A stretch of 64,000 bases of DNA from Prostheceraeus crozeri. Taxonomy: Eukaryota > Platyhelminthes > Polycladida > Euryleptidae. Of the stretch, positions 1 to 10,735 are shown one piece after another. The notes below the pieces were generated by a model. The model was given only the letters and a program-made list of their open reading frames with translations, did no database searches and had not been told where the DNA came from. The stretch lies in the NCBI GenBank assembly GCA_907163375.1, contig CAJQUW010000944.1, positions 55,940 to 119,939 on the forward strand, written 5' to 3'. The position numbers were made by a program, and so were the translations under genes. The stretch's first letter is position 1, and each line of letters begins with the position of its first letter.

Positions 1-419
1 AGCATCTTGACGCCTATCCTACTCCTACTGAAGTGAGCATGTACATTCACCCTCCTACAAAAGACGGTTTTCAGATAATCAGTAGTACCCCTTTCCAATA
101 TTGCTCGAGTCTGCAATCAATTGAGTTGAAGAATTTAATGAATGACAGAGGAAGTGCCTATCCCCTGTCCATCAATTTGTAAATTGTGTCTATATCACAG
201 AATTAGACATGCCGTCTCTTCTTCTGTTTGACTAGAAAGGAAACTTTGGAACCTGTAATGCCTATGAAATGGCACAATCTGCTGACATAACACTACAGAA
301 ATCGAACAATGAGCAGTCAGTTCAACATTAAATACGGCATTCAAATTGTGCGAAATTTCAGTGACTGTTATCAACCGGATCAAACAGCAAAAAGACACAC
401 ATAGTCGCTGGCAAGTTCT

Positions 420-620
420 ACAGAGAAGTTTGTGAACCTTTTTTCGTGCGCTTGCTAACTTTTTAAATAATGATCTGAGGGCCCAACATTATTGAGAAAA
501 CTTTTGCGCAATGATCTGAATTCTTCGAATCTGAAGGAATTAACACCAATCCGCAAGCGATGCACGACTATTTTTCCTATCTCTGTAAGTTATTGAAAAT
601 TTCCTTTTGCCCACTTAGTA
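420..620. repeat. Dispersed repeat, copy 1
   Basis: This stretch closely matches 43130-43350 in the same orientation. Shared blocks include 'gcgcaatgatctgaattctt' and a second block around 'cgcacgac' and 'cctatctctgtaag'. Copy 2 has an extra segment of about 35 bp. The repeat stops where the small TIR element at 621 begins, so that element seems to have landed in or beside it. I see no coding potential and cannot assign a class. Confidence 0.6.
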
Positions 621-821
621 AGGCCTCAGCCACACTGAAAGCAAAACAAACATGAGCGTCCCGAGCGTATCGAGCAAACGCATGTCCGTAAGGTATTAAT
701 CGCTCTGGTTTGCTTTGCTCGCAGTGTGGCAGTCTACAACTGCTGTAATGATGACTTTATATTTGCTGCAAAACGCTTTGCTCGGAAACGCTTGGAAAAG
801 CTCGCAGTGTGGCTAAGGCCT
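621..821. mobile_element. Small TIR element (MITE), about 200 bp
   Basis: The ends are inverted repeats of about 17 bp: AGGCCTCAGCCACACTG at the left and CAGTGTGGCTAAGGCCT at the right. The interior has no ORF but repeats short GCTTTGCTCG-like words in both orientations. The size and structure fit a non-autonomous DNA transposon. I could not settle the target-site duplication, so the superfamily is open. It lies downstream of GT31 exon 2, presumably in that gene's next intron. Confidence 0.65.
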
Positions 822-1134
822 AAGTTTCCGCTTGTGCCATCGTTTTGAATCAGTTTGCACTTCTAGCAAAGTGATACGCTTAAACAATCTAATTCTGTGG
901 TAGATATTCATATTTTCATTGCAAATATCTATGTCATCTTCATTTCATGCCTGGTGGCTTTATTGTTTTATGGAATTTATCTGCTTTCACTAACTTTGGA
1001 ACTGTCCCTGTTAATCATTGCTATCATTTTTTCTCCACATTAGACCACAACTAGATTACGCACAATAACATTTTTAGCATGAAACTAAAATTCTTGTATT
1101 CGTCTAGATTTAACTTGATCAGTGCAACCCTCAC

Positions 1135-1485
1135 CTGTATACTGAACACCAATAGAGGTCCCTTAAATACCGCGTGTCTAAAATGGATCCAAATCCAGAA
1201 CAGTATGGTGGATATTCAGATGGCCTAAAGTCTTCAACTGCTACTCGATATTTAGATTTAGATTGTCGGAGAACTGGCATGTGAGCGTTTCGATTGCAAT
1301 AAAATCCATTAGGCTTGTAGGTCTTAAGGTAAGTAACGACTTGGAATACATTGACAAACACATCTACATCCATCTTTAATTGATATTTTGCTTGACGACA
1401 AAAGTGTAAAGTCCAATCATATACGCTTATTCTCTTCATCGTTAAATTGCCGTAAGAATCAATAAAACTGCGCTGAACGATGTCC
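1135..1485 (-). CDS. GT31 beta-1,3-glycosyltransferase, exon 2
   Basis: This exon carries the catalytic core of a family GT31 (beta-1,3-galactosyltransferase-like) enzyme, a Golgi type II membrane protein that adds a sugar in beta-1,3 linkage. Visible motifs are GDIVQ, DSYGNLT, the DxD metal/nucleotide-sugar motif as KMDVDVFVN, and YPPYCSG. Both borders are clean: an acceptor tttttctactttcag before G at 1485, and a donor AG|gtgagg after 1135. The length is 351 nt, phase 2 to phase 2, which matches the phase-2 end of exon 1 exactly (GG plus G restores a Gly codon). The usual GT31 'EDV' motif and C-terminus must be on later exons. I found no convincing EDV exon between 1134 and 1. A weak candidate terminal exon at 195-377 (-) has a 'CxxxVxxxQQIxP' pattern but does not fit the phase without another exon in between. 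Acceptor sugar and subfamily cannot be told. Confidence 0.9.
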
Positions 1486-3301
1486 CTGAAAGTAGAAAAA
1501 TATACACATAAAAAATATAAAAACATGAATGAGAAATTTCCACTTTTATGGAATTTGCTAACGAACATATCTTTTCAGATGCATCGTGGCGTCTGATACT
1601 GAAATTCTTGAAAAAATGAACATTTGAGACACCACGGTGCTAATGATGAAAGAAAGTGCATCAGAAGAGAGGATCTGGAAATAAATATAGAGACTAATTC
1701 AGGCCATCATCCGCTATTCAAAGGGATAACGATGGTGTCAGTGTAAAGTCTCTATACTAGATGAATTTATGAAACATACACAAAAATAGAGCAGAGACTC
1801 AATTGAAGTTTCAGCTCCACGACATGCTGTGATGCACATAACAATCTAGAGGGATATGGGAATGGGACCATTTATCGAATTTCTAACCAACCAATGCGAA
1901 TTTTTGAAACTTAATTGTATATTATTGAACAGGAAGCCAAAATTCATTTCATCATGATAGAACTTCGAAATAATTTACAACTGTAAAAATGCTGGCCTTA
2001 GAGCGATATTAAATTATTTTCTCAACTCGGCATAATCATTTTTATAGGCCTATAATTCCTCTCTCATCCATTTGAGTTGAATATCAGGCGTAGGTAATTT
2101 TACAAAATGATGTGCAAATATGTCTTTCTGAAATACAATTTTTTATGATTTATGATGTCACGTTCATTATTTTTGGCTTTGGAATAAGTTTGAAAGAATG
2201 CGAGGATAATGATGAATGAAAGAAAGTTATGAATTTTATCGTTCAAGTAACAACGTATTGAAGTGAAGGAATGGGTAAATATGTGACTTCATATGTCCAT
2301 AATATAGCTTTTATTTTTTACGCATCAGATAACATATCATAAATGAAGCTACAGTTACATTTCATTTCCAGGAATCAATATCCATATTGCTTTCATTTTT
2401 ACTTTATTTTGGTCTTAATACAGGAATACAGCAATCTTGATTGAAATTGTTCAATGAAACCTGCGATGATATTGATTAAAAATGGCAGGATTACAGTATG
2501 TGGTATTTTGCTAAAATCAGATTTCTGGTATCTATGAATAGCTGCATAGCAAAAGGGACAAAACTAACAATTTCAGCACAGAAGTATTTTTTCTAAAACT
2601 GTTTATAAAAGCTTGGATTTCTTTAACGTAATGCAACGTTTACATTTTTTAAGTGACAAAATGTCAATGTGATTTTCACTAGCCATCCAAAAATGAATCT
2701 GGGTCAAAATAATGATCTTCTTACAGCATGGTCTAAAGTTGCTACAAATCTCAAAAACAATTCCTTGGTATAAATCGCAAATTAAAAAATAAGTTAAGAG
2801 GTAACTCAAGGATTTGGCCATTAATGTGGAGCAGATGATTTGTATTATTGAATGATGATTCAGCATGGCAGCCCTTCTTTCGCAAAATTAAAAACAAGAA
2901 GTTAAATTTTATAACTGCCAATTTTTCACATTCAGCTTTGTAGAGGGAGGGAAATCAACTGGACAGAGGCAGATGCAAATACAGGAATCTAATCCTTATA
3001 AAAATTTAAAGAATGCTTGTCGCATTGCATAGACATCATATTTACCCAAATAGAAATGAAAAAAATGATAGAAATGTAAAAGGTGTTCGTTTGATCTAAC
3101 CAGCATTATAAAGTTTTTTTTAATCAAATAAATAGGCCTTGTTGCTGTTTTTTTACATAAAATTCTATTTTCTCTCCTCTTAATTAAGCTTTCACCACTA
3201 CCGGCCTTGTCAAAAGTGTAAGTGGTTGGACATATTAACATAGCAAAATACAAAAATGTTTAAAAGTCAAAGAGATGGATAGAAAAGTCTAGGAAGGTAC
3301 A

Positions 3302-3358
3302 TACATGGATATCTAGATAATCTAGATATCATCTAGATAGAATTAATCTAGATATCCA
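3302..3358. repeat. Perfect hairpin with ATCTAGAT repeats
   Basis: CATGGATATCTAGAT at 3302-3316 is the exact reverse complement of ATCTAGATATCCATG at 3344-3358. The loop itself contains further TCTAGATATCATCTAGAT. It lies in the left arm of the long inverted-repeat element and is absent from the right arm, so it is a later insertion or expansion. Confidence 0.85.
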
Positions 3359-3392
3359 TGGTACATAGTATCAAACAATAAAATTGTCCAGT

Positions 3393-3424
3393 CATAGACT
3401 TCTAAATTACAATAGAAGTCTATG
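3393..3424. repeat. 32-bp palindromic insertion
   Basis: CATAGACTTCTA at 3393-3404 pairs with TAGAAGTCTATG at 3413-3424. The element's right arm reads straight through this point (GTGCACTGGACAATT, at about 6162-6176). The palindrome is therefore an insertion of roughly 37 bp in the left arm. The word CATAGACTT recurs at about 3789, 3849 and 3925. Confidence 0.7.
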
Positions 3425-5239
3425 GTTCAGTGTACGGCTCTCTTCGTCGGAATTAATGGTCGGCTTTCTTTGTTGAATTATAATTCTTTCAAGAAATCGG
3501 ATATTTTATTTCACTCTCGATGGATTTGGAGGTCATAGAAATGATTGAAATGAGTTTGAAATGCATTATTGCCCGGCATTGGAGGGTATATAGTGCACCA
3601 TTATATGCCCGCCAATTTCACATAGAATTCTCACCGTACCAGATAGCCATGAGCCGTCGTCCGTCACTCCAGCTTGAGATTCCATTAATGAATGAATTGG
3701 TAATCATTTTTAAATTTTTTTTAATCATTTTTCAAATCATTTTTAGCAGAAATCTGAATTTCAAATCTATTCACATTTGCAAACATTCATAGACTTTCAA
3801 GCTTTTCATGAATTAAAATCTATTGAGAATGCAAACTTTCATAGACTTCAGTAAAAGTCAACCAAAGATTTCTTCCTCTCTCCATTATCTGTGACTAACA
3901 GTGATCAATAATTGCAATATTCATAGACTTCTCAAGAGTTACATACAATAGCATTATATCATGGATTTTGCGGGCAGAAACGCAGTGTTTTAGCAGAGTT
4001 GCTAACGCAGCCTCGTCTATGTCTGATATTAATGAATCCCTAAGAATCCATGATATAATGCTACAGTGTTGAAACATTTATGAGGAACATTTAACACAAC
4101 AAAGTTCGTCAGTACATAGACATTTAATACATTGTCAATTGGAACAAAATATGCCCTTTTGCATTTTATATTGCCAAAACTGCATTGATTATTGCCAAGA
4201 GTGGCATCTTAGTACTGATACTTATAAATCTTTGGTCATCAGTAGTTACCATTGATTTGTGTATATGCGTTTATTGCTATGTTGAAGGTCTACAGAAAGG
4301 GCACTAGTCTATTTTCATATCTTGGAATGAGGTTAGGAAAATCCGTCTATTGACATCTGATAAATTAATTGCTGGTAATAAAGAAAGGACTTTTTGACTA
4401 TTCGCCTGAAGATGATCACTGAGTAGTGATTGAAATTGATAGCTTTATAAGATAAATAAAATAACATCAAATTATTCTTGACTCTTCCCTATCAACAAAA
4501 AAAGAAAGGACTCCCATCACTGAATTGATACTTGTGACGTTTTTAAAGTTCAGTTTCAGAGAGCCGTTGATATGTTGTTATCCAAGATCGAACTCTCTAT
4601 GAAATCCTTATCCAGAGAGGAAACATCCATTTATTTTCAGAATCCTGTTTCAGTTATTTTTCATGGTCAGTGTCTGTGAATTGAGAAAAAGTGAATTTGT
4701 CGAATATTTCAAGCATGCATAGTCAATCTTTTGCAAAAGAAAAAGCAGGCTCGAAATTTGAATTACACTTTTATCTTTTTCCTAAAATGAACTGAGCTTT
4801 AAACTTCAATAAATATGACGATCCACCTCGATATTTACTTTTATGCTTCGTCTCTCTCACCTAGAATTCTCAAGAAAAATGTTACATTAGAAAACAATTT
4901 ATAGTTTATCAATTTAAATCTGAATCAATTAATGGAAAATTAATACAGTACAAGCATACGGAAAACTTAACAAAAACTTAGCAAGTAAGCATGACAAAAA
5001 TTAAGAATAAATATCTTGCTTTTCCAAGCACTTCGGAATATAAGTCATTGAGTGACGATGTCATCGGATGCATTTCTCAACTGTCACAATATTGGCATGT
5101 TGTTCAATTGCATCTGAAGATATGGGCAAGTCGATGTTGATGCAAGGTTCTATTCATGTGACGAGCTGCATGATCGATGAAAGTTTGCTGAACAGATGGC
5201 TCCGACAAATGTCTCTTAACAACACTTTTCAGTAAGAGA

Positions 5240-5650
5240 TAGATGTCTCAATGGGATTGAGGAAAGGGGAATAACGCGGAAGACCCAACTGGATGCTCAT
5301 CTTTCAAAAATGGAGGGTTCCTGTGAGGGTGCATTGTCATGGATGATGGTGACGTTCTCATCATCTAGCAGACTGTTTACATCACTTAAAAAAGTGCGTA
5401 CTTTTCCTGTGTCATTCCACCTGTTACAAGGCCGTAGTGCACAAGACCAGTGTTGTGAAATGGCTAAACACACACAGTAAGATTTTGTCCACGTTGACCA
5501 TTCACGATTCTAATAGCTCTTGTTCCACACAGTGATCGCCCCTGTGATCGAACCGCATATGTTGAACCCACATTCGTCCGTGTATATGATCCACACCAGC
5601 CTACATCATCCACCTTGCGTATGATGCCCTCTCTTCCTTGAATTGGTTGA
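5240..5650 (-). pseudogene. Tc1/IS630-type (DDE_3) transposase relic
   Basis: Read on the minus strand, frames shift but the DDE transposase order is clear. Around 5590-5564 is a YTDECGF block. It is followed by GRSLCGTRAIRIVNGQRG and NLTVCLAIS, then IIHDNAPSQ near 5340, and LPRYSPFLNPIE at about 5282-5247. These match the first Asp, second Asp (HDNA) and third-acid (YSPxLNPIE) blocks of Tc1/IS630 transposases. At least two frameshifts and stops make it non-functional. It sits inside the inverted repeats at 3116-6382, which is the expected layout for its element. Confidence 0.8.
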
Positions 5651-6433
5651 TGTTCCAGTTAAAAGTATATAACTGTTTGAAGAAGTTTCAAATTTATAAG
5701 GTTTCCATCAAGATGGCGCATTACCGTCGTTGTGGAAACTGGACGTAGTGGAAAAAGAAGCGCCTATCTCACCTTCATTTCTTCAAGAGTGCGGTTGGCG
5801 TTTCCTCCACATATCTAATTAGCTAATTGTGCATTAAATGACATTGAGCATGTCATGGAAAATGCCATAGCATTTCTTGACACTGTGGTGTTTATCAAGT
5901 AAGATATAAACAAGCATTTGAAAATCATGGATCAATGAAGTCATAAGATAGAACAAAGATATGTGAGAGCAACAAAGAAATAGATTACATATTTTGGAAA
6001 TAATCAATGCAGTTTTGGCAATATAAAATGCAAAAAGGTATGATAACTGAATAACAAACGTAAAAGTGATCGGACATCACAAAGATCCCATCAATCTCCG
6101 ATTTCTTGAAAGAATTATAATTCAACAAAGAAAGCCGACCACTAATTCCCACGAAGAGAGCCGTGCACTGGACAATTTAATTATTTGATGCTATGTGCCT
6201 TCCTAGACTTTTCTATCCATCTCTTTGACTTTTAAACATTTTTGTATTTTGCTATGTTAATATGTCCAACCACTTACACTTTTGACAAGGCTGGTAGTGG
6301 TGAAAGCTTAATTAAAAGGAGAGAAAATAGAATTTTATGTAAAAAAACAGCAGCAAGGCTTATTTCTTTGATTTAAAAAAGGAAATGATTGAGTCAGCAT
6401 TACCTGCAGATGCAACATAAATTATTTTCAATA

Positions 6434-7192
6434 CCTTAAAATAACCAGGGACTACTAAGATATCTACATTGCTCCATCAGAGCTGATTATAAAAAAACGG
6501 ACCACTTAAATTACGCTGAAGTTCAATCGATTCTCATGCCCTCTAATCGTGTCGCACAACAACGTGCCATGCATTATTCGAGAGCTTGCATTCTCAGCTT
6601 TAAAATGAGCTTTGATAGACTTGTATGCGTCATTGTATCTTCTGAGCAGTGCTCAAAATGTGAAGATCGCTCAATTTACAAATTGCAGTTTTTCAATAAG
6701 AAAGCATGTGAGTATGATGATTATTCAGGCACGGGGAGAACGAGCAGTTTCTGAGCTTTCTTTTGATAGACTGGTCATCAAAAACAGTTGACTAGGAAAA
6801 AATTAGTGATGTCGTAAAGTTATCACAAAATCATGACTCTTTTGACTGAAGATGTTATTTATTCTCACTTTTTCATCAAAAATGTTTATGTTTAGTATCT
6901 TCAGGATCCTTGTGATGTATGGAATGTGAATATATAAGTACTATTCAAATATGTTCAATATTTCGTTTTCAAGCTTCTTCAATATTTTTTTCTCACCACC
7001 GTTAAGTACTAAGACAACATGAAAGGTGAACGAAGGTTCAAAGCAAAGCAATAGGTGGAGGCATGTCTTTGTTTTCTGACCTCGACTGCAGATTGCTTAC
7101 CTTGATTGTTTGTGCACTTTAGGTGGTCCGTTTTTTATGATCAGCGCTATATAGATATCTTAGCAGTCCTCAAATAACCTAAGAGTTGATAC
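6434..7192. mobile_element. TIR element, about 760 bp, with roughly 75-bp arms
   Basis: The left arm at 6434-6511 (CTTAAAATAACCAGGGACTA, then CTAAGATATCTA and AAAAAACGGACCACTTAAA) returns inverted at 7114-7192 (TTTAGGTGGTCCGTTTTTTA, then TAGATATCTTAGCAGTCC). The interior has no transposase I can read; short open frames there look like chance. This is a non-autonomous DNA transposon of unknown superfamily. Confidence 0.7.
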
Positions 7193-7842
7193 ATAGCAAT
7201 TTATGACTCAAAACAGACATGCATAATAATGAATATCAGGAGTTGCAAGTGTGTTAGGCTCGGTATTATCGTATTGCCTAACCCTTACAACCATTTATAG
7301 GTCGGTCTTATTACAAGTGCTTAGCTGATATAAGAGTTTCTTTGGATTATCTTTAATTGATTTCTTGTTTCTTACTGTTAGCAAAATTTTCCATTCATAG
7401 ATATCATGCGTATGTAATACACTAAGCATTCTTTAAATTTTGATTAGGATTAAATTTTTGTACTTGTACATACAAGGTACGATCAATAATGTCCCGGACT
7501 AAAGGTGAAAATGAAACGATACGTCAAAAATTCTTTCACAGATCGAAAGAGGGTGTCTCTTAGGCCCCAGAAATATATTCCACGAAATTTTGATAATTAG
7601 CTTTTTATTAAAAAAGACTTATATTTTAAAATGATATTCACACGAAAAATTGAAGCATTGAGACTCTGACTGATGAAATTCCCGAACGTCACTGCAAGTA
7701 TTGTTGTATTATTGTCAAACTGTCAGATGAAATAGTTGAATAAATTGATTGGTAACAACTGATGACGCAATGCACAGTCATGCATCATGATTCTTCGCAA
7801 TTCACTTGAAGTGAACAGTCTTCTATCAAATCTCAACAGATG

Positions 7843-7897
7843 TAACCACCACGAGACATGTTTCGGCCTGTTGAGCCTCATCAGTCGTGGGTAGGTT
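7843..7897 (-). ncRNA. Type I hammerhead ribozyme
   Basis: The minus strand shows every conserved core base: CUGAUGA (7884-7878), stem II GGCU/GGCC with loop CAACA, GAAAC (7864-7860), then AUGUC with predicted cleavage after GUC, between 7855 and 7854. Stem I is six perfect pairs, UCGUGG (7854-7849) with CCACGA (7890-7885), followed by an internal loop and a second GGUU/AACC helix. Stem III is tiny (AC-AU-GU), as in the hammerheads reported in metazoan retroelements and small circular RNAs, which often act as dimers through a palindromic stem III. The ribozyme follows directly after a tRNA-like B box, as in the schistosome Sm-alpha SINE-like repeats. Activity is inferred, not shown. Confidence 0.88.
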
Positions 7898-7965
7898 TGA
7901 ACCAGCGACGTTGGAGCTAGAGGACGTGCAAGCATACCCTCTAACCACAAGGCCACCGGACCATC
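7893..7965 (-). mobile_element. tRNA-like SINE head (Pol III A and B boxes), minus copy
   Basis: The minus strand reads GGTCCGGTGGCCTTGTGG then TTAGAGGG, an A-box-like TGGCCTTGTGG (7955-7945). About 50 nt later comes a B-box GGTTCAAACCT (7903-7893). This is the internal RNA polymerase III promoter of a tRNA-derived SINE. The hammerhead ribozyme begins at once downstream. The downstream limit of the SINE body is unclear and may reach about 7650, where the mariner left TIR ends. Confidence 0.75.
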
Positions 7966-8014
7966 TGTTGAGAGCGCGAATTAGCCAGGAAGGCACTGCT
8001 TTAACGCAGGCACG

Positions 8015-8082
8015 TGGATGGTCCGGTGGCTTTGTGGTTAGAGGGTATGTTTGCATGTATTTTAGCTCTAACGTCGCTGGTT
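8015..8082 (+). mobile_element. tRNA-like SINE head, truncated plus copy
   Basis: This is a second copy of the same tRNA-like head, in opposite orientation and about 50 bp away. It has an A-box TGGCTTTGTGG at 8027-8037 and matches the minus copy with scattered differences up to the first bases of the B box (GCTGGTT, ending 8082). It then stops abruptly and mariner transposase coding sequence resumes, so the ribozyme part is missing. The two heads form a head-to-head inverted pair. Confidence 0.75.
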
Positions 8083-8890
8083 ATGTGACACTTTAATAGC
8101 AGAAAACAGGCGCATAACAATACGGAATCTTGCATCTTTGCTGAATGTGAGCTATGGGACTTGTGGACAGATGATCAAAGACCTCGGATACACAAAGGTG
8201 TGCTCTCGCTTCGTCCCTCGGTTCTTCACATCTGAAATGCGAATAAGACGAGTCGAATGTGCAGAGAAAGCACTTGAACTCTATGAAGAATACCAGGATG
8301 TCTTTCTCCAGAACATTGTGACAGAAGATGAGACTCCGCTATCCCTCTACTTGCCCAGTACAAAAAGAGATTCTGCACAATGGAAGAAACGAGATGAACA
8401 AACTCCAAAGAAGTTGAGGAGTGGAACTGTTCACAAACGTGAACTGATGTTGTCTGTCTTTTGGGACAGCAAGGGAATCGTTCTCTTGGACTTTCTTGAA
8501 AAGAAAAGGACTATGGGAAGTCTATACTATTGTCAATTGTTGGAAAAAGCACGTCAACTTCGACGAAAGCCACGGAATACACCATTGGGGCTGCTGCATG
8601 ACAACGCACCGATTCACACCAGCCACAAAACAATTGAAACACTCAGCAAGACTGGATTCGAAATGATTGCTCATCCTCCATATAGTCCCGACTTGGCACC
8701 GAGTGACTTCTATCTTTTTCAACACCTTAAGAAACATCTGCGAGGACAGAAATTTGAGAATGCTGAGCTGCTGACTTCGGTGGAAGAGTTTTCTCAGTCG
8801 AAAACTTTTGATTTCTTCTCATGTGCTTTCAACCAACTGGTTAAGAGATGGGAATCCGTCATCAATGCAAATGGCTCGTATATTGAGTGA
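8081..8890 (+). pseudogene. Mariner transposase, N-terminally interrupted
   Basis: The catalytic domain of a mariner-family DNA transposase, which cuts and pastes the element at TA sites. The frame opens from the SINE junction, reading AENRRITIRNLASLLNVSYG (second helix-turn-helix half), so no true start codon is present. All three catalytic acids are kept: IVTEDET, then LLHDNAP, then YSPDLAPSDF. There are exactly 34 residues between the second and third Asp (DD34D). The C-terminus NGSYIE and stop at 8890 are normal for the family. The first DNA-binding half is missing or replaced by the SINE pair, so the protein is incomplete. Confidence 0.9.
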
Positions 8891-9407
8891 GACATATCAT
8901 TTGTAACGTTTCTGAATTTCCATTGCTATTCACATATTCAATTATTATTCATGTTGTTAAATGTGCTACATAGATATTCTTGATGCATTCGGTTCTTCTA
9001 TGATTTTTTTTGTGTGAATATCAGTAAAAATATGTCATTTTAAAATATGAGTCTTTTTTAATAAAAAGCTAATATCAAAATTTCGTGGAATATATTTCTG
9101 GGGCCTAAGAGACACCCTCTTTCGATCTGTGAAAGAATTTTTGACGTATCGTTTCATTTTCACCTTTAGTCCGGGACATTATTGATCGTACCTTGTACTT
9201 CTGTCCAGTTGATTTTTCCTCTGACAAAGTTGAACGCGAAAATTCGGGAGTTATAGAATCTCAACTTCGCTTGTTCTAATTTTGCGGAGTGAGGGCCTTA
9301 CACCAACTTATTGCTGAATAATACACACAAAGTTAGTATGTACGATATCTATCATGCAATTCGAATATCTACTCTAAATTTGTCATCAATCAACTAATTA
9401 TACTTAT

Positions 9408-10735
9408 TTGATGGCAGCAATCAACGAATTGCAATTAAACGATAGACGATTAGACGATAAACGGTATGGATTTCTCCCCAAAAGTTCCACAGCTTGTGCG
9501 CTTATAGACGTCGAAAATTTCATCACAACATCTTTGCAGGAAAAAGACATTATCGCATGCCACGTTTTATCCATCGATTTAAGTCAGGGATTCGACAAGA
9601 TTTCGCATCGCCTCTTACTGGAGAAACTAGTGGAAAGTAATTTCGATCTGTTTACTTTGAACTTGATTAAAAATTATGTACACTGTAAATCGCTCAATAC
9701 CAATCACATACGAAGGATGCATACCTGGCTGCTCACAGCGAATTTGATACAATGGAACATACAGTAGTGATGCATTTGTCAGAAGTGGGATTAAGCACGG
9801 ATCATCAGTCGGTCACAGATCTGACCTTGTCTCATCATAAGGACGTCTTGATGTCCAAATGTGCAGACAGCATAATTGTAGTTTGCAAGATAAGAAAAGG
9901 TTCTGATGCAAGCCCCGTATCCAAAGCCCTTTGTGATATCACAAGATGGACAGAATCCAATAAAATGGAAATTGGATGGCATAAATGTAAGTAGATATTC
10001 ATTGCGTCGAGAAATTCGAATAAGTGGGAAAGATACTAGGTTTCCTCAAATGTTCAAATCGTCGAAAGATTGAAATCTCTTGGCGTGACGCTGGAATCAA
10101 GATGGAACTGGAATCTTCACATTGAAAATGTCATCAAGAAGGCTTCCTCACGAATTTTTGTGCATCGACAGTTGAAGCCATTTTTATCTGTAACTGACCT
10201 TGTACATATGTATATTTATAATAACGCTATTCGTATCATTTTGGAATATGCAGCTCCCTTATTCGTAAGTTTAAATAAGAAAAAATGCCAACTTGTTGGA
10301 AAATGTTCAAAAGAGGTTTCATACTTTTATATGTTCCTCCAAATATTGTATGTGTTCAAATTTTGTTCCTTTAATTATACTATCGAAGACTAATTATTGG
10401 ATCGAAGCTTTTCCTTGCATTTTCAAAAGATAATCATCACCCTTTGCATTACCCTACCCTTACCAAGTTGAAGAAGTCAAATCATTATCGTATGCCTGAA
10501 TTTAATCTGTTATGCGTAGAAGCAGTTCCGTAATGACGATGATACGATTGCTTAACAGTGTATTTTCCGTGTGACACTATCCGTTGGTGTCTCTCTCTCA
10601 CCGTGTTATGATTTTTGTTACTTATTTAGTTATTTTTCTTCCGTCAAATTCAATTTTGTAACTCATTGTGTATCAGCCTCACGATCATCAGTATTGAGGC
10701 CTTGATTGAAAATAAACGATTATTGTTATCATTTT
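9408..10735 (+). pseudogene. CR1/L2-like LINE reverse transcriptase relic
   Basis: Broken reading frames, in order, give RT blocks: YGFLPKSSTACALIDVENF, LSIDLSQGFDKISHRLLLEK, a degraded catalytic stretch near 9860 (KCADSIIVV where YADD is expected), LGVTLESRWNWNLHIENV, and ILEYAAPLF. These are the conserved RT and thumb segments of CR1-clade non-LTR retrotransposons. The 3' end at about 10735 finishes in AATAAACGATTATTGTTATC, nearly the same terminus as the LINE at 53.7-56.4 kb. Several frameshifts and the lost catalytic motif make it dead. Confidence 0.8.

Larger units (their letters stand above)
3116..6382. mobile_element. DNA transposon with long, interrupted inverted repeats
   Basis: Sequence at 3116-3300 returns inverted at 6168-6382; shared words include TCAAAAGTGTAAGTGGTTGG and TAGAAAAGTCTAGGAAGG. 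The match resumes between about 3425-3505 and 6090-6165 (AATTATAATTCTTTCAAGAAATCGG), and again between 4150-4200 and 5995-6045 (TTTTGGCAATATAAAATGCA). The left arm is broken up by extra sequence at 3300-3424 and 3530-4140, so the original TIRs were several hundred bp. A Tc1-type transposase relic lies between the arms on the minus strand. This fits an old Tc1/mariner-superfamily element later disturbed by small palindromic insertions. Confidence 0.65.
7473..9195 (+). mobile_element. Mariner element with long TIRs and TA duplication
   Basis: The ends are inverted repeats of about 170 bp starting CAAGGTACGATCAATAATGT at 7473 and ending with its complement at 9195. TA dinucleotides flank both ends (7471-7472 and 9196-9197), as expected for mariner insertion. 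The arms are nearly identical apart from a short indel (about 13 bp) near their inner ends, so the copy is fairly young. The transposase body is on the plus strand. Its 5' part has been displaced by a pair of tRNA-like SINE copies in opposite orientations (7843-8082), so the element is dead. Confidence 0.92.
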
